64,000 nucleotides of DNA from JAWSVE01 sp050633885 (GCA_050633885.1 JBOEHK010000006.1:1-64000); one strand, 5' to 3'; positions 1 through 8,475 are shown, counted from the first letter of the stretch. Notes: generated from the sequence alone by a model not told the origin. Translations and numbers: made by a program.

Positions 1-26
1 CGGCGCCACTGCTGTAAGCGTTAGAA
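1..26 (+). other. 3' half of an attC recombination site at the window edge
   Basis: The window opens inside what looks like the right half of an integron attC site. It ends in GCGTTAGAA, with the expected crossover between G20 and T21. The same GCGTTA core ends the three complete attC sites further right, and a cassette gene starts 32 bases later. The left half lies outside the window, so hairpin pairing cannot be tested here. Confidence 0.6.
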
Positions 27-57
27 GTCCCACCTAAATTCGAGCAAGGAGTTAGCT

Positions 58-2178
58 TTGGATATTGAAGTTCATAATTGCAATAACATTGATTATGGGA
101 AGGTAAGCCTAGTTCAGGGTCACCTTAATATAAAATATGCGATAAATGGGGCTGGGAAAAGTACGTTAGCTAAGGCTATTTACAAAACAGTGCAAGATAA
201 GAATTCTGGCACCAGTGAAATTAATGAGCTTACGCCTTTTAAAGCCATAGGAAACGAAGAAGTAACACCGAACGTCACTGGGTGTGAGGAATTCCAAAGC
301 ATAAAAGTCTTTGATGAGGCTTACATCAATGAGTTTGTATATCAGCCAGACGAGCTATTAAAAGGAAGTTTCGACATACTTATTCGTGATGAAAACTATG
401 AAACATTCATGGGTGAAATTGAAGGCCTTGTATCGGAAATTAAAAACCACTTTTCAGAAGATCCAGATATTGAGAACCTTATTAAAGATTTTAAGGAATT
501 AAGTGATAGTTTTGGCAGACCAACAAGAGCTGGTATTCACGGATCTAGTGTTTTGGCAAAAGCATTCAAAGATGGAAACAAGGTTGAGAATATTCCAGAT
601 GGTTTAGAGATGTATAAGGATTTTATTCAAGCTGAAGACAATGTTAAGTGGGTGAAGTGGCAGATTGAAGGTAACCAATTTGTAGATAGAACAGATAGTT
701 GCCCTTACTGCGTCAATGAGGTCTCCGAGGTAAAGGATACCATTAAGAAGGTTGGCGAGGTTTACAACTCTAAAACTGTTCAAAACATGAATAAAATAAT
801 TGGCGTTTTTCAGAGGCTTGAAGATTATTTTTCTAATGAAACAAAAGAAATTATAAGTGATTTTGTAAGCTCTTTAGATGGATATAATGATGAGCAAATT
901 GCATTTCTTAAAGAAGTGAAAGACCAGTCAGACCGGTTAAGCTCTAAGTTTAATGAGCTTAAAAATATTGGATTCCTGTCATTTAAAGATGTAGATGCTG
1001 TCATCGATCAATTAAAGACATTCTTGATCGAACCTAATCTATATGGGCATTTACAGTCAGAAAAAATACTTGGAAAAATCGGTGAAGTTAATGTGTCTAT
1101 CAACGAATTGATTGAAAAGGCTGGGTTGCTGCAAGGCAAGATAGCAATTCAAAAACGGCATATTGAACAGCTTGTTACAGAGAATAAGTCCAGCATTAAC
1201 TCATTCTTGAAAAATGCAGGCTACAAGTATGAGGTTGATTTACAAGAAGATCAAAGCGGGCATCATCACTTAAAGTTGTTACATACCGAGTTGAATGATA
1301 GTGAAGTGACGGAGGTCCGTAATAGACTGAGTTATGGTGAGTGTAATGCATTCGCATTGGTTTTGTTTATGTTTGACGCGGTTAAATCTGACCCTGATCT
1401 AATAGTACTTGATGATCCTATCTCTTCCTTTGACAAAAATAAAAAATATGCAATTATCGAAATGCTTTTTTGTAGAGAGCGAAATTTTAGAGGTAATTTC
1501 AGGGGTAAAACAGTGCTTCTTCTTAGTCATGACTTTGAGCCAATTGTCGATATGATATTTCATCATGGGGTGAAATTTGATCAGCCCTCAGCTTCTTTTA
1601 TTGAAAATAGGCTGGGGCAACTTAACGAGATTGAAGTGAGCAAGTCTGACATTCAAACGTTTATGGATATTAATACACAGAACATTCAGGCGTCTGACAA
1701 CGTAGTTGAGAAGCTGGTTTACTTACGACGGACATATGAGGTGATGAATGTTAAGGGTATGGCATACCAGCTGCTTTCAAATGTATTCCATAAAAGAGAT
1801 TTGCCTCTAATTTTTACTGTTCAAGAAAATGGTGAGGTTTCTGAAAGAGGAATGTCCGACGATGAAATAGATGAAGCCAATGCTGAGATATTTGGTTATA
1901 TCCCTGAGTTCAACTACCAGGCTATTATTGAGCTAATCAAGGACGATGAGACAATGAAAGAGCTGTACAGGGCGTCAACTAATAATTATGAGAAGCTTCA
2001 TTTATATCGAATAATCTTTGAGGACAAAGATGACGATATAGCTGCAAGCACTATACAGAAATTTATAAATCAGTCGTTTCATATTGAGAATGATTACATT
2101 TACCAGCTTAATCCAGCAAAGTATCAAACAGTACCTCAGTATGTTATTGATGAATGTGATGCGCTTATCGGTGCTTAG
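58..2178 (+). CDS. AAA_13-type (RloC/PrrC-like) ATPase, gene cassette 1
   Basis: This 706-residue protein has a split ABC/SMC-type ATPase. A P-loop (NGAGKST, residues 30-36) is at the N terminus. The signature LSYGE (424-428) and a Walker B with DDP (452-454) lie far downstream, separated by a helical region carrying a zinc-hook-like CPYC (215-218). This layout is typical of the AAA_13 family, which includes the anticodon nucleases RloC and PrrC. After the ATPase, R557-x3-E561 followed by H578 is a possible nuclease motif, but I cannot confirm it. The TTG start is chosen because AAGGAG lies 6 bases upstream. The gene sits between two attC sites and is large for a cassette. An anti-phage or tRNA-cleaving role is inference only. 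Confidence 0.75.
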   Translation: MDIEVHNCNNIDYGKVSLVQGHLNIKYAINGAGKSTLAKAIYKTVQDKNSGTSEINELTPFKAIGNEEVTPNVTGCEEFQSIKVFDEAYINEFVYQPDELLKGSFDILIRDENYETFMGEIEGLVSEIKNHFSEDPDIENLIKDFKELSDSFGRPTRAGIHGSSVLAKAFKDGNKVENIPDGLEMYKDFIQAEDNVKWVKWQIEGNQFVDRTDSCPYCVNEVSEVKDTIKKVGEVYNSKTVQNMNKIIGVFQRLEDYFSNETKEIISDFVSSLDGYNDEQIAFLKEVKDQSDRLSSKFNELKNIGFLSFKDVDAVIDQLKTFLIEPNLYGHLQSEKILGKIGEVNVSINELIEKAGLLQGKIAIQKRHIEQLVTENKSSINSFLKNAGYKYEVDLQEDQSGHHHLKLLHTELNDSEVTEVRNRLSYGECNAFALVLFMFDAVKSDPDLIVLDDPISSFDKNKKYAIIEMLFCRERNFRGNFRGKTVLLLSHDFEPIVDMIFHHGVKFDQPSASFIENRLGQLNEIEVSKSDIQTFMDINTQNIQASDNVVEKLVYLRRTYEVMNVKGMAYQLLSNVFHKRDLPLIFTVQENGEVSERGMSDDEIDEANAEIFGYIPEFNYQAIIELIKDDETMKELYRASTNNYEKLHLYRIIFEDKDDDIAASTIQKFINQSFHIENDYIYQLNPAKYQTVPQYVIDECDALIGA

Positions 2179-2184
2179 AAATGC

Positions 2185-2256
2185 TTCTAACAAGCGCATG
2201 TTATCGGACTGGTTTTTCGCTGCGCTACAAACCAGCCGCAAATGCGGGCGTTAGTT
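2185..2256 (+). other. attC site 1
   Basis: The site runs from CTAACAAGCGC, just after the ATPase stop, to GGGCGTTAGTT, with crossover between G2250 and T2251. Inside it, CTGGTTT (2209-2215) pairs with AAACCAG (2229-2235), giving the folded single-strand structure used by integron integrase. The core sequences match the other attC sites in this window. Confidence 0.85.
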
Positions 2257-2272
2257 GCTTACAGGGAATCAA

Positions 2273-2746
2273 GTGAATCTCAAGAATCTAGAAGTGAAAG
2301 AGCTTTTGCAGCTGCAAGGAAAGATCACGAACGAACTGATCAAGCGTGGCATTGCGCGAACCCAGAATAATCCCCTTGGGGACTATACCGAGTGGCTTGT
2401 GTCTCAGGCTCTTCATCTAGATTTAGAGGCAAACTCTAAAGCAGGCTATGACGCTTCAGATTCCGATGGCACAAGAATACAAATCAAAGGGCGTCGCCTT
2501 ACCTCTAAGAATACTTCCCGGCAGTTAAGCGCCATTAGAAACTACGATGAAAAGGACTTTGATGTCCTTGTTGCCATATTATTCAATGAGCAATTTGATG
2601 TCTCTGAGGCCTATGAGGTACCCCATGAAGTCATTGGTGAGTATGCTCGTTATACAGCTCATGGTAATTCACATACATTAATTATGGGCGGTGCAATTCT
2701 TACAGACCCAAGGGTAAAGTGTATTAAACATGCAATCTGCAACTAA
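2273..2746 (+). CDS. PD-(D/E)XK nuclease-like protein (DUF6998 type), gene cassette 2
   Basis: The protein is about 157 residues. It has a Glu in DYTEWL, then an Asp followed by IQIKGRR, which resembles the E...D...(E/Q)xK core of restriction-endonuclease-like folds. It also resembles uncharacterised DUF6998 proteins. I take GTG at 2273 as the start because AGGGA lies about 6 bases upstream. A TTG at 2255 would begin inside the attC site and has no ribosome site. The gene is a complete cassette flanked by attC sites. Whether it cuts DNA, and whether it works with the ATPase cassette before it, is not shown by the sequence. Confidence 0.65.
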   Translation: MNLKNLEVKELLQLQGKITNELIKRGIARTQNNPLGDYTEWLVSQALHLDLEANSKAGYDASDSDGTRIQIKGRRLTSKNTSRQLSAIRNYDEKDFDVLVAILFNEQFDVSEAYEVPHEVIGEYARYTAHGNSHTLIMGGAILTDPRVKCIKHAICN

Positions 2747-2800
2747 CAAGCAAAGGCAGCGGACGCAAAAAAGCGGCGCTCGCTGCTTTGGGCGTTAAAT
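2743..2800 (+). other. attC site 2
   Basis: This is a compact attC that starts at CTAACAAGC and ends at GGGCGTTAAAT, with crossover at G2794/T2795. The arms CAAAGGCAGCG and CGCTGCTTTG pair except for one extra G. An unpaired base of this kind is a hallmark of attC sites and sets strand polarity. The stop codon of cassette 2 lies at its left edge. Confidence 0.9.
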
Positions 2801-2818
2801 TAATTTGGGAGATTCTAT

Positions 2819-3214
2819 TTGAAATACTTATATCTTCTATTACTTTTGACACCTACTACAGGCGCAGACGAGTTTGACTGGAGTAGTGATGTTGTCATAA
2901 TCACTAGAGCCGAACTTTCAGTCGAATCGGGTAATATTCATATTATAGTTGGTTCTCTCTGCACTGCTGATAATGGGTTATGCGATATTTCAGCCAAATT
3001 CTCAAAAGCAACAAATGATGAAGTTGAATTTTTAAGGGAATTGACTAATAGCGAAGCGAAATTAATCGTTGTAGAAAACACTGTCGAATTATCGCTTGTT
3101 TATTACCCGTTTGGATGGGATGAAGGTTTGTCAGTGAAAAAGTACTATGAATGGAACAGCGCCAATCAGATACTGGAGATGATAAATTCTATCGAAGAAT
3201 CATTTGAATTTTAA
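2819..3214 (+). CDS. Secreted protein of unknown function, gene cassette 3
   Basis: This 131-residue protein begins with a short Lys, a leucine-rich stretch and a likely signal-peptidase site near residue 16 (TTGA-DEF). It is therefore probably periplasmic. The mature part is acidic and has two cysteines, in the CTADNGLCD region, that could form a disulfide. I recognise no family. The TTG start is supported by GGGAGA 6 bases upstream. The stop codon TAA is part of the next attC site, a common arrangement in cassette arrays. Confidence 0.6.
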   Translation: MKYLYLLLLLTPTTGADEFDWSSDVVIITRAELSVESGNIHIIVGSLCTADNGLCDISAKFSKATNDEVEFLRELTNSEAKLIVVENTVELSLVYYPFGWDEGLSVKKYYEWNSANQILEMINSIEESFEF

Positions 3215-3281
3215 CAAGCACAACAAAGGCGACCGCAAAAAACGCGGTGAGACTTCACGGCGCTTTCTGTGGGCGTTATGA
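3211..3281 (+). other. attC site 3
   Basis: The site runs from TTAACAAGCAC to GGGCGTTATGA, with crossover at G3275/T3276. An outer stem pairs CACA-ACAAAG-GCG with CGC-TTTCT-GTG, and an inner stem pairs ACCGC with GCGGT around an A-rich loop. The end boxes match attC sites 1 and 2. Confidence 0.85.
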
Positions 3282-3325
3282 ATTCTAGTTATCTAGCACA
3301 AAATTGCGGCATTAATTGATGAGAT

Positions 3326-3574
3326 ATGATCGTTTTTCTAAAGCTGTTGTTGTTTGTCGCTATTTTCATTTTAAGTTTCGTATTTTTGTTTATTACATTT
3401 ATTGCGTACTCAAAAAGAAAAGATCAAACATTTTTTGGCGGAGCGAATATTTTAGGTGGCTGGTGGCTTGTTAGACCATACGGAACTGACGGCATTCCTC
3501 GCGAAGAAAGAAATATTGGGAAGGATTATTTTTTTACTAATAATCTTTCTGGGTTTTGCTATGTACTGGATTGA
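3326..3574 (+). CDS. Small membrane protein, last gene cassette, probably frameshifted
   Basis: As read, the product is 82 residues with one strong N-terminal membrane helix (about residues 3-27), then a GGWWLVRPYGTDGIPREER segment. The last 18 residues look unlike a natural end. In the +1 frame the DNA from about 3519 encodes GRIIFLLIIFLGFAMYWIENT, a second membrane helix. That frame stops at TAA 3582-3584 inside the attC remnant, exactly where cassette genes usually stop. One extra G in the GGG at 3518-3520 would explain it, giving an 85-residue ancestor with two helices. This may be a real mutation or a sequencing error. Function is unknown. Confidence 0.6.
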   Translation: MIVFLKLLLFVAIFILSFVFLFITFIAYSKRKDQTFFGGANILGGWWLVRPYGTDGIPREERNIGKDYFFTNNLSGFCYVLD

Positions 3575-3579
3575 AAACA

Positions 3580-3600
3580 CATAACAAGCGCACGCATAAA
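3580..3600 (+). other. Truncated attC (left half only), end of cassette array
   Basis: ATAACAAGCGCACGCATAAA matches the left half of the preceding attC sites. No GGGCGTTA right half or paired arm follows in the next 240 bases. This marks the distal border of the cassette array, and chromosomal genes on both strands follow it. Confidence 0.65.
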
Positions 3601-3836
3601 TCAACAGGAAAAACTCTTGACGGCAAGATTCATCATTGGCATCTATTTCAAGTTGTTGCTCAAAAACAGAGTTAATTTAACTCGTGATTTTTTATGTTTT
3701 TCAGTCATACCTCAACTGACGAGTCATAATCTCTAGCAAGGCCATATTGCATTGAACTCATTGATGATTATTGAGTCTTAGAACTTTCTTGAAAAACTCT
3801 ATATCACGCGTTGAATATTTAAGTTAAGGAACGTGA

Positions 3837-5519
3837 ATGAAACTCATGACATCAGAATTATTTTTCGTACTATTATCTATTAGCATAATTACTTCCTGCG
3901 GTGGTGGGAGTAGCAGCAGTAGCGGTGATAATAATGAAAATAACAACGCAAATTTACCATTAGTTGATTCACTACCCCAAAATAATAGCGTGGCAAAAGC
4001 GACATCGCCTCGTCTTTCACTCAGCCATTTAGCACCAGAAGGTTCAAGTTATCGTTACACGACGCCTTGTCATTTAAGTAGTTCACGTATCATTATTCGA
4101 AATACCGAAGACATTGAGGACACGGCTAACACTCAACTGCTCGATCATCTTTTAACATGCTCTGATGCGTTAACACTTAACAGCAATCAAACGCTTTCTA
4201 TAGAAGAAACCTCTACCTCTTCTACCGCAAAGGAAGCGAACGTTTTATTTACCAGCCAATCATCAATTACCCCCGCGAACAATCTCATCATTGTTGACGA
4301 AGAAGAAACTTTAGCGTTAAACAGCATTGGCAACCTCACTCCCCTTTCTTTGCTTGATGCTGTTATTGATCAAGCGGAGTTGTCACCTGTCGTAGAGGCA
4401 GTCATCGATAGTTTATTAAATAATATTGCCAATGATGAGTTACCCCATCTATTGAATCCTTTAACCAATTTTGATGTGGTTACTCAAACCGTTTTGTACG
4501 AATCAATAGACCCGTTAGGCAATCAAGCCCAAACATTGTCTGGTTTTATTGCATTCCCTGAAACAAATGGTGTCAACAGTTTCGCAGCGAAAGATGAAAT
4601 TATTTTATTAAACCATTCCACCGATCTTACTCCCAGCGAAAAAAACACCACAGGCCCTTGGTACAATTTAGCTGTCGTACTGGCTAGCCGTGGTTATCTC
4701 GTTATCGTTCCTGACAACTACGGTTTAGGGAATACCAGCGCATCGACAGAAACCTATCTACAGGCAAAACGAACAGGAATTAATTCTGTTGATCTCGTCT
4801 CTGCCGTTATTGATTCCGGAAATTATGATGACGTTATAGAGGGAACATCTAACGAAAAAAATGTTGCTATTATTGGTTATTCACAAGGTGGACATAGTGC
4901 AGTTGCTGCATGGCAAGAAATATTACACATGCGCCAAGATGAACTAAACACCACACAATTATTTACCGGAGCTGGCCCTTACAACGTGTATGAAACAGTT
5001 AAAGGAATTATCAATTACGCAAACGGAACATGTCTCTTAAATGCCTACTGTCGTTACGTCAACGATGAATTGGTCAACAGTTATGCGATAGAACGCATCT
5101 TACCGCCATTGTTTGACTATACGGAGACTGGTTTGAATGAAGCTGATGTCATAAACGGCAATCAGCTCACGAGTAATTTTGTTTCTGGTTTTATTGCTAA
5201 TAACAGTGAGTACAATCAACTAAAAGCGTTGCTTCAATTAAACAGCTTTACCAATATTACCAATCCAGAAGTCGCTTTCACGGACCCGACACTTGACGTG
5301 TATTTTTATCATTCTGATTATGATCGCCTCGTTGCACAAGCCAATACGGATGAATTGACTGATGATTTAACGGGGTATGTGCAAAGCATCAATGATGAAA
5401 GCGCGTTGTGTAATTCCAGTAACTTTCAGTTATTGTTCGCCAACGTTACCGAAGTGGGTGTGATACATGGGTTATGCGCAATATTGATGATCGATGATGT
5501 ACTGGGGCGTTTTAATTAA
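3837..5519 (+). CDS. Lipoprotein alpha/beta hydrolase (secretory-lipase-like)
   Basis: This 560-residue protein has a lipoprotein signal ending at Cys21 (ITSC), followed by a Gly/Ser/Asn-rich linker typical of surface or outer-membrane lipoproteins. The C-terminal half is an alpha/beta hydrolase with the nucleophile elbow GYSQGG, Ser349. Candidate acid and base residues lie in the YFYHSDYD and HGLCA segments near the end. It resembles secreted lipases and esterases. The substrate cannot be read from the sequence. AAGGA precedes the ATG. It stands alone just beyond the integron border, and the 94 bases that follow hold no obvious terminator. Confidence 0.75.
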   Translation: MKLMTSELFFVLLSISIITSCGGGSSSSSGDNNENNNANLPLVDSLPQNNSVAKATSPRLSLSHLAPEGSSYRYTTPCHLSSSRIIIRNTEDIEDTANTQLLDHLLTCSDALTLNSNQTLSIEETSTSSTAKEANVLFTSQSSITPANNLIIVDEEETLALNSIGNLTPLSLLDAVIDQAELSPVVEAVIDSLLNNIANDELPHLLNPLTNFDVVTQTVLYESIDPLGNQAQTLSGFIAFPETNGVNSFAAKDEIILLNHSTDLTPSEKNTTGPWYNLAVVLASRGYLVIVPDNYGLGNTSASTETYLQAKRTGINSVDLVSAVIDSGNYDDVIEGTSNEKNVAIIGYSQGGHSAVAAWQEILHMRQDELNTTQLFTGAGPYNVYETVKGIINYANGTCLLNAYCRYVNDELVNSYAIERILPPLFDYTETGLNEADVINGNQLTSNFVSGFIANNSEYNQLKALLQLNSFTNITNPEVAFTDPTLDVYFYHSDYDRLVAQANTDELTDDLTGYVQSINDESALCNSSNFQLLFANVTEVGVIHGLCAILMIDDVLGRFN

Positions 5520-5612
5520 TATGATGGCAGAATGCTCGCATAAACATTACACTGCCTGCCATTAAGCTGGGGACTTCCAGCATCTGCACTCACTTTCCTG
5601 GTTAGGATCTCA

Positions 5613-5915
5613 ATGAAAAAGACGTTTAATTTAGAACACCCTAAAATCAAAGTTCCTCGTGTTGTAGACTCAGCGAAACACCACATAAAAAAGTTTCTTA
5701 AAAAAGAACGAAAAAAGCCTCTGCCTTCTGGCGCGAATTACTGGGGCTTTGATTGTAAATTTGGGCAATCAGAAGAGACCGCTGTTGAAGTACCTTTGTC
5801 GTCATTGACAAAACATATCGACGAACTGGTCGCCAACCATATCATGACTTTTTACGTTGAGCTAACACCGAAAGCTATCGGCGCCAATAAAAATTCATCT
5901 GACCTGGAGAATTAA
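5613..5915 (+). CDS. DUF6172 family protein
   Basis: This 100-residue protein begins MKKTFNLEHPKIKVPRVVDS and contains YWGFDCKFG, features I recognise from the small conserved family DUF6172. No biochemical role is known to me. The N terminus is rich in Lys and Arg, so nucleic-acid or ribosome contact is possible but unproven. It probably begins an operon. The next gene follows at once, and its apparent start overlaps or directly abuts this stop codon (TAA 5913-5915). Confidence 0.75.
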   Translation: MKKTFNLEHPKIKVPRVVDSAKHHIKKFLKKERKKPLPSGANYWGFDCKFGQSEETAVEVPLSSLTKHIDELVANHIMTFYVELTPKAIGANKNSSDLEN

Positions 5916-5917
5916 TT

Positions 5918-6391
5918 ATTAACAATAATGATATCTTGCGTCGCGTTCGTTACATTTTTGATTTTAGTGATCAGGAAATGCTTTCGCTGTTTGAACTGGG
6001 CGGGCATAAAGGAAGCAAAGCTGAACTCATCACTTGGCTTGCTCGCGAAGAAGAACCTGAGTTTGATTTATGTGAAGATGAAAAACTTGCCCGCTTTTTA
6101 AACGGATTCATTATCAATAAAAGAGGCCCTAAGGACGACGGCATACCTGAACCAGAGCACGCTTTAAGTAATAATATGGTGTTAAGAAAATTGAAAATTG
6201 CCCTTAATCTGCAAGCCAATGACTTACTGAATATATTGCAACTCAATGGATTCACATTAAGCAAACACGAGCTAAGCGCTCTATTTCGGCGACCAGATCA
6301 TAAAAATTATCGGCTATGCTTGGATCAATTACTCCGTAATTTTCTGGACGGAATGGAAATACATTATCGAAAAAATCAGCGCCATCAATAA
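5918..6391 (+). CDS. DUF1456 (YehS-like) protein with likely ATT start
   Basis: The protein carries two DUF1456 repeats, roughly residues 5-70 and 88-150, as in E. coli YehS. Family members begin with a conserved (N)NDILRxVRY segment. Here that segment lies upstream of the first standard start codon (TTG 5936), which would cut into it. No ATG, GTG or TTG occurs between the in-frame TGA at 5900 and 5936. ATT at 5918, with GGAG 8 bases upstream (5906-5909), would give MNNNDILRRVRY, exactly the family N terminus. ATT at 5915 is an alternative. The gene is probably translated in coupling with DUF6172. The cellular role is unknown. Confidence 0.75.
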   Translation: MNNNDILRRVRYIFDFSDQEMLSLFELGGHKGSKAELITWLAREEEPEFDLCEDEKLARFLNGFIINKRGPKDDGIPEPEHALSNNMVLRKLKIALNLQANDLLNILQLNGFTLSKHELSALFRRPDHKNYRLCLDQLLRNFLDGMEIHYRKNQRHQ

Positions 6392-6415
6392 CTCCAATGA
6401 AGACAAAGTGTATCA

Positions 6416-7510
6416 ATGGATATCATCACTCAAGGTTTAATGGGTGCAGTCGTTGCACAAGCTGGTGCAACGCCTAAAGAAGCGCGACTAGCGGCTTGCA
6501 TTGGCTTTTTTGCACCACTACTCGCCGATGCTGATGTATTGATTCGCTCTCTACAAGACCCACTCCTTTCTTTAGAGTATCATCGTCACTTTACTCATGC
6601 GTTGTTATTTATTCCTATCGGCGCTCTACTGGCGTCACTGGTAATCTGGCCACTGCTGCACTGGGTACAGATACCTCGACCACAGATGCTTCGTTCGCCA
6701 TTCAGCAAACAGCTGACTTTTAAAAAAATCTATTTTTACGCATTTCTTGGATATGCCACAGCAGGATTTTTGGATGCCTGCACTAGCTACGGCACTTATT
6801 TATTATGGCCATTCAGTGATGAAAGAATTGCGTGGAGTATCATTTCAATTTTCGATCCCACATTTTCACTTTTGTTAATTGCCGCACTTAGTTTTGGTTT
6901 TATAAAATATAAACCACGCGCTGCCCAAATAGGCATTGTGCTCTCTGTTGTTTATTGGTCAATCGGAGTTATTCAACATCATCGAGCCGAAACACTTGCG
7001 CATGAATATGCTCAGCAGAGAGGACATACTGTTGAGCGACTTATCGTTAAACCTACTATTGGTAACTTACTACTTTGGCGTTCGGTGTATGAAGTCGATA
7101 AACACTATGTGGTTGATGCAATACGGGCTGGCTTATTCAACACAACATTTTTCACGGGAGGCAAGATAAAAGTTTTTGATATCAACGTTGATTTTCCGAC
7201 AACGATAAATCAGACGGTAATAAATCAAACTGTGACAAATCAAACAACCATCTATCATGATATTAAACGCTTCGAATTATTCTCTGATGGTTTTTTGGTG
7301 TGGCATCCCGAACATCGTCATGTATTGGGTGATATCCGTTTCGCCATGCTACCTACCAGTACTTCACCGCTTTGGGGGATTGAACTCTCTCCTGAAAAAC
7401 CCAACCAACACATCACATATAATACCTATCGCACAATGACGGAAAATGACAGGCAGAACTTTTTTAACATGCTACTTAATAAAACCTCTGAAAAAGATTC
7501 TTCTCATTAA
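6416..7510 (+). CDS. YdjM/DUF457-type inner-membrane metal-dependent hydrolase-like protein
   Basis: This 364-residue protein starts MDIITQGLMGAVVAQA and contains DADV and EYHRHFTHALLF, the conserved metal-binding His/Asp elements of the DUF457 (YdjM-like) family. Several membrane helices occupy about residues 60-190, followed by a soluble C-terminal part. The family is membrane-bound and predicted to be hydrolytic, but the substrate is unknown. Near residues 261-276 there is a run of five-residue repeats (TINQT, VINQT, VTNQT) encoded by 15-base DNA repeats, which looks like a recent expansion. It probably belongs to the DUF6172-DUF1456 operon (24-base gap). Confidence 0.75.
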   Translation: MDIITQGLMGAVVAQAGATPKEARLAACIGFFAPLLADADVLIRSLQDPLLSLEYHRHFTHALLFIPIGALLASLVIWPLLHWVQIPRPQMLRSPFSKQLTFKKIYFYAFLGYATAGFLDACTSYGTYLLWPFSDERIAWSIISIFDPTFSLLLIAALSFGFIKYKPRAAQIGIVLSVVYWSIGVIQHHRAETLAHEYAQQRGHTVERLIVKPTIGNLLLWRSVYEVDKHYVVDAIRAGLFNTTFFTGGKIKVFDINVDFPTTINQTVINQTVTNQTTIYHDIKRFELFSDGFLVWHPEHRHVLGDIRFAMLPTSTSPLWGIELSPEKPNQHITYNTYRTMTENDRQNFFNMLLNKTSEKDSSH

Positions 7511-7578
7511 AGAAAAACAATAAAACATAATAGAAACACTCGCTAAGAAGATAGCAATTCTCTTTTGATAGTTTTTAT

Positions 7579-8475
7579 TTACATATCGGAAAAGCTTCGA
7601 CAAATAATTTGATGAAATCGTGTAAGGTGGATAGGCTTTTCTTTTGAGTAAGCATGAACGGTATACACTGGCCATTCGGGGCCTGTATATTGTTTGGCTA
7701 CTTGTATTAGATCTCCTGATTTATACAAAGGACGCGCTAAAACATCCGGCACCAAAGCGACACCTAAATGTTGCAGCGTCATGCCGATAGCGGCTGGCAA
7801 TGTATTTGTTTTTGCATATTCATTCAGAGTAACCGTTTCTTTTGTTCCATTTTTTTTACAGGTTATATTTACTTTTGTTTTTTGCCAAGAAGTAGAAATC
7901 CAACGATGTTGAGATAACTCTTCTGTAGAAGAAATATCGCCATTTTTATTTACATAAAACGGCGTCGCACAAAACAACTCTGTTAATGAGCCGATCGGCA
8001 AAGCCCTGTAGCTACTATCCGGTAATTCGCCGACATGAATGGCAACATCTATTTGATTCTCTACCAAATCGAGAGTGTCATCATCCGCAATCAGTACAGG
8101 TTCTATATCAGGAAACTCCATACAAAGCTGCTCTATTGCCGGCAAGATGATAGTTCTTTCTAAGCTATGAGGGTAAGTCACAGCAAACCTACCGCGTGGG
8201 CTTAAGCCTGACGCCGATAAATCATTAAAAATTAAGGACAACTGATCCTGTAAGACTGTACACCGCTCAAGTAATTTTGAACCTACAGCTGTGAGAGATA
8301 GCTCTCTTGTTGTCCGATTTATTAACCTAACGCCCAGCTCAGACTCTAAAGCAGTTACCTGTTGACTAACCGCAGACTTTGAAATTTGCAGATGTTTAGC
8401 GGCTTCGGTAAACGATTTTTTCTGCGCAACGACCGTAAACGTCATTAAACGAGAGAGTTGTTTTGTATTGTTCAT
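7579..8475 (-). CDS. LysR family transcriptional regulator
   Basis: The N-terminal winged helix-turn-helix has the family pattern FTVVAQKKSFTEAAKHLQISKSAVSQQVTALESELG. An effector-binding domain follows from about residue 90. The length (298 residues) is standard when the start is ATG 8475. An ATG at 8535 would add 20 residues that the family lacks, but it cannot be excluded. The gene is divergent from the DUF1330 gene with a very short intergenic space, so it is the likely regulator of that gene. It resembles the subgroup acting on small oxidoreductase genes. The ligand is unknown. Confidence 0.85.
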   Translation of the reverse strand: MNNTKQLSRLMTFTVVAQKKSFTEAAKHLQISKSAVSQQVTALESELGVRLINRTTRELSLTAVGSKLLERCTVLQDQLSLIFNDLSASGLSPRGRFAVTYPHSLERTIILPAIEQLCMEFPDIEPVLIADDDTLDLVENQIDVAIHVGELPDSSYRALPIGSLTELFCATPFYVNKNGDISSTEELSQHRWISTSWQKTKVNITCKKNGTKETVTLNEYAKTNTLPAAIGMTLQHLGVALVPDVLARPLYKSGDLIQVAKQYTGPEWPVYTVHAYSKEKPIHLTRFHQIICRSFSDM

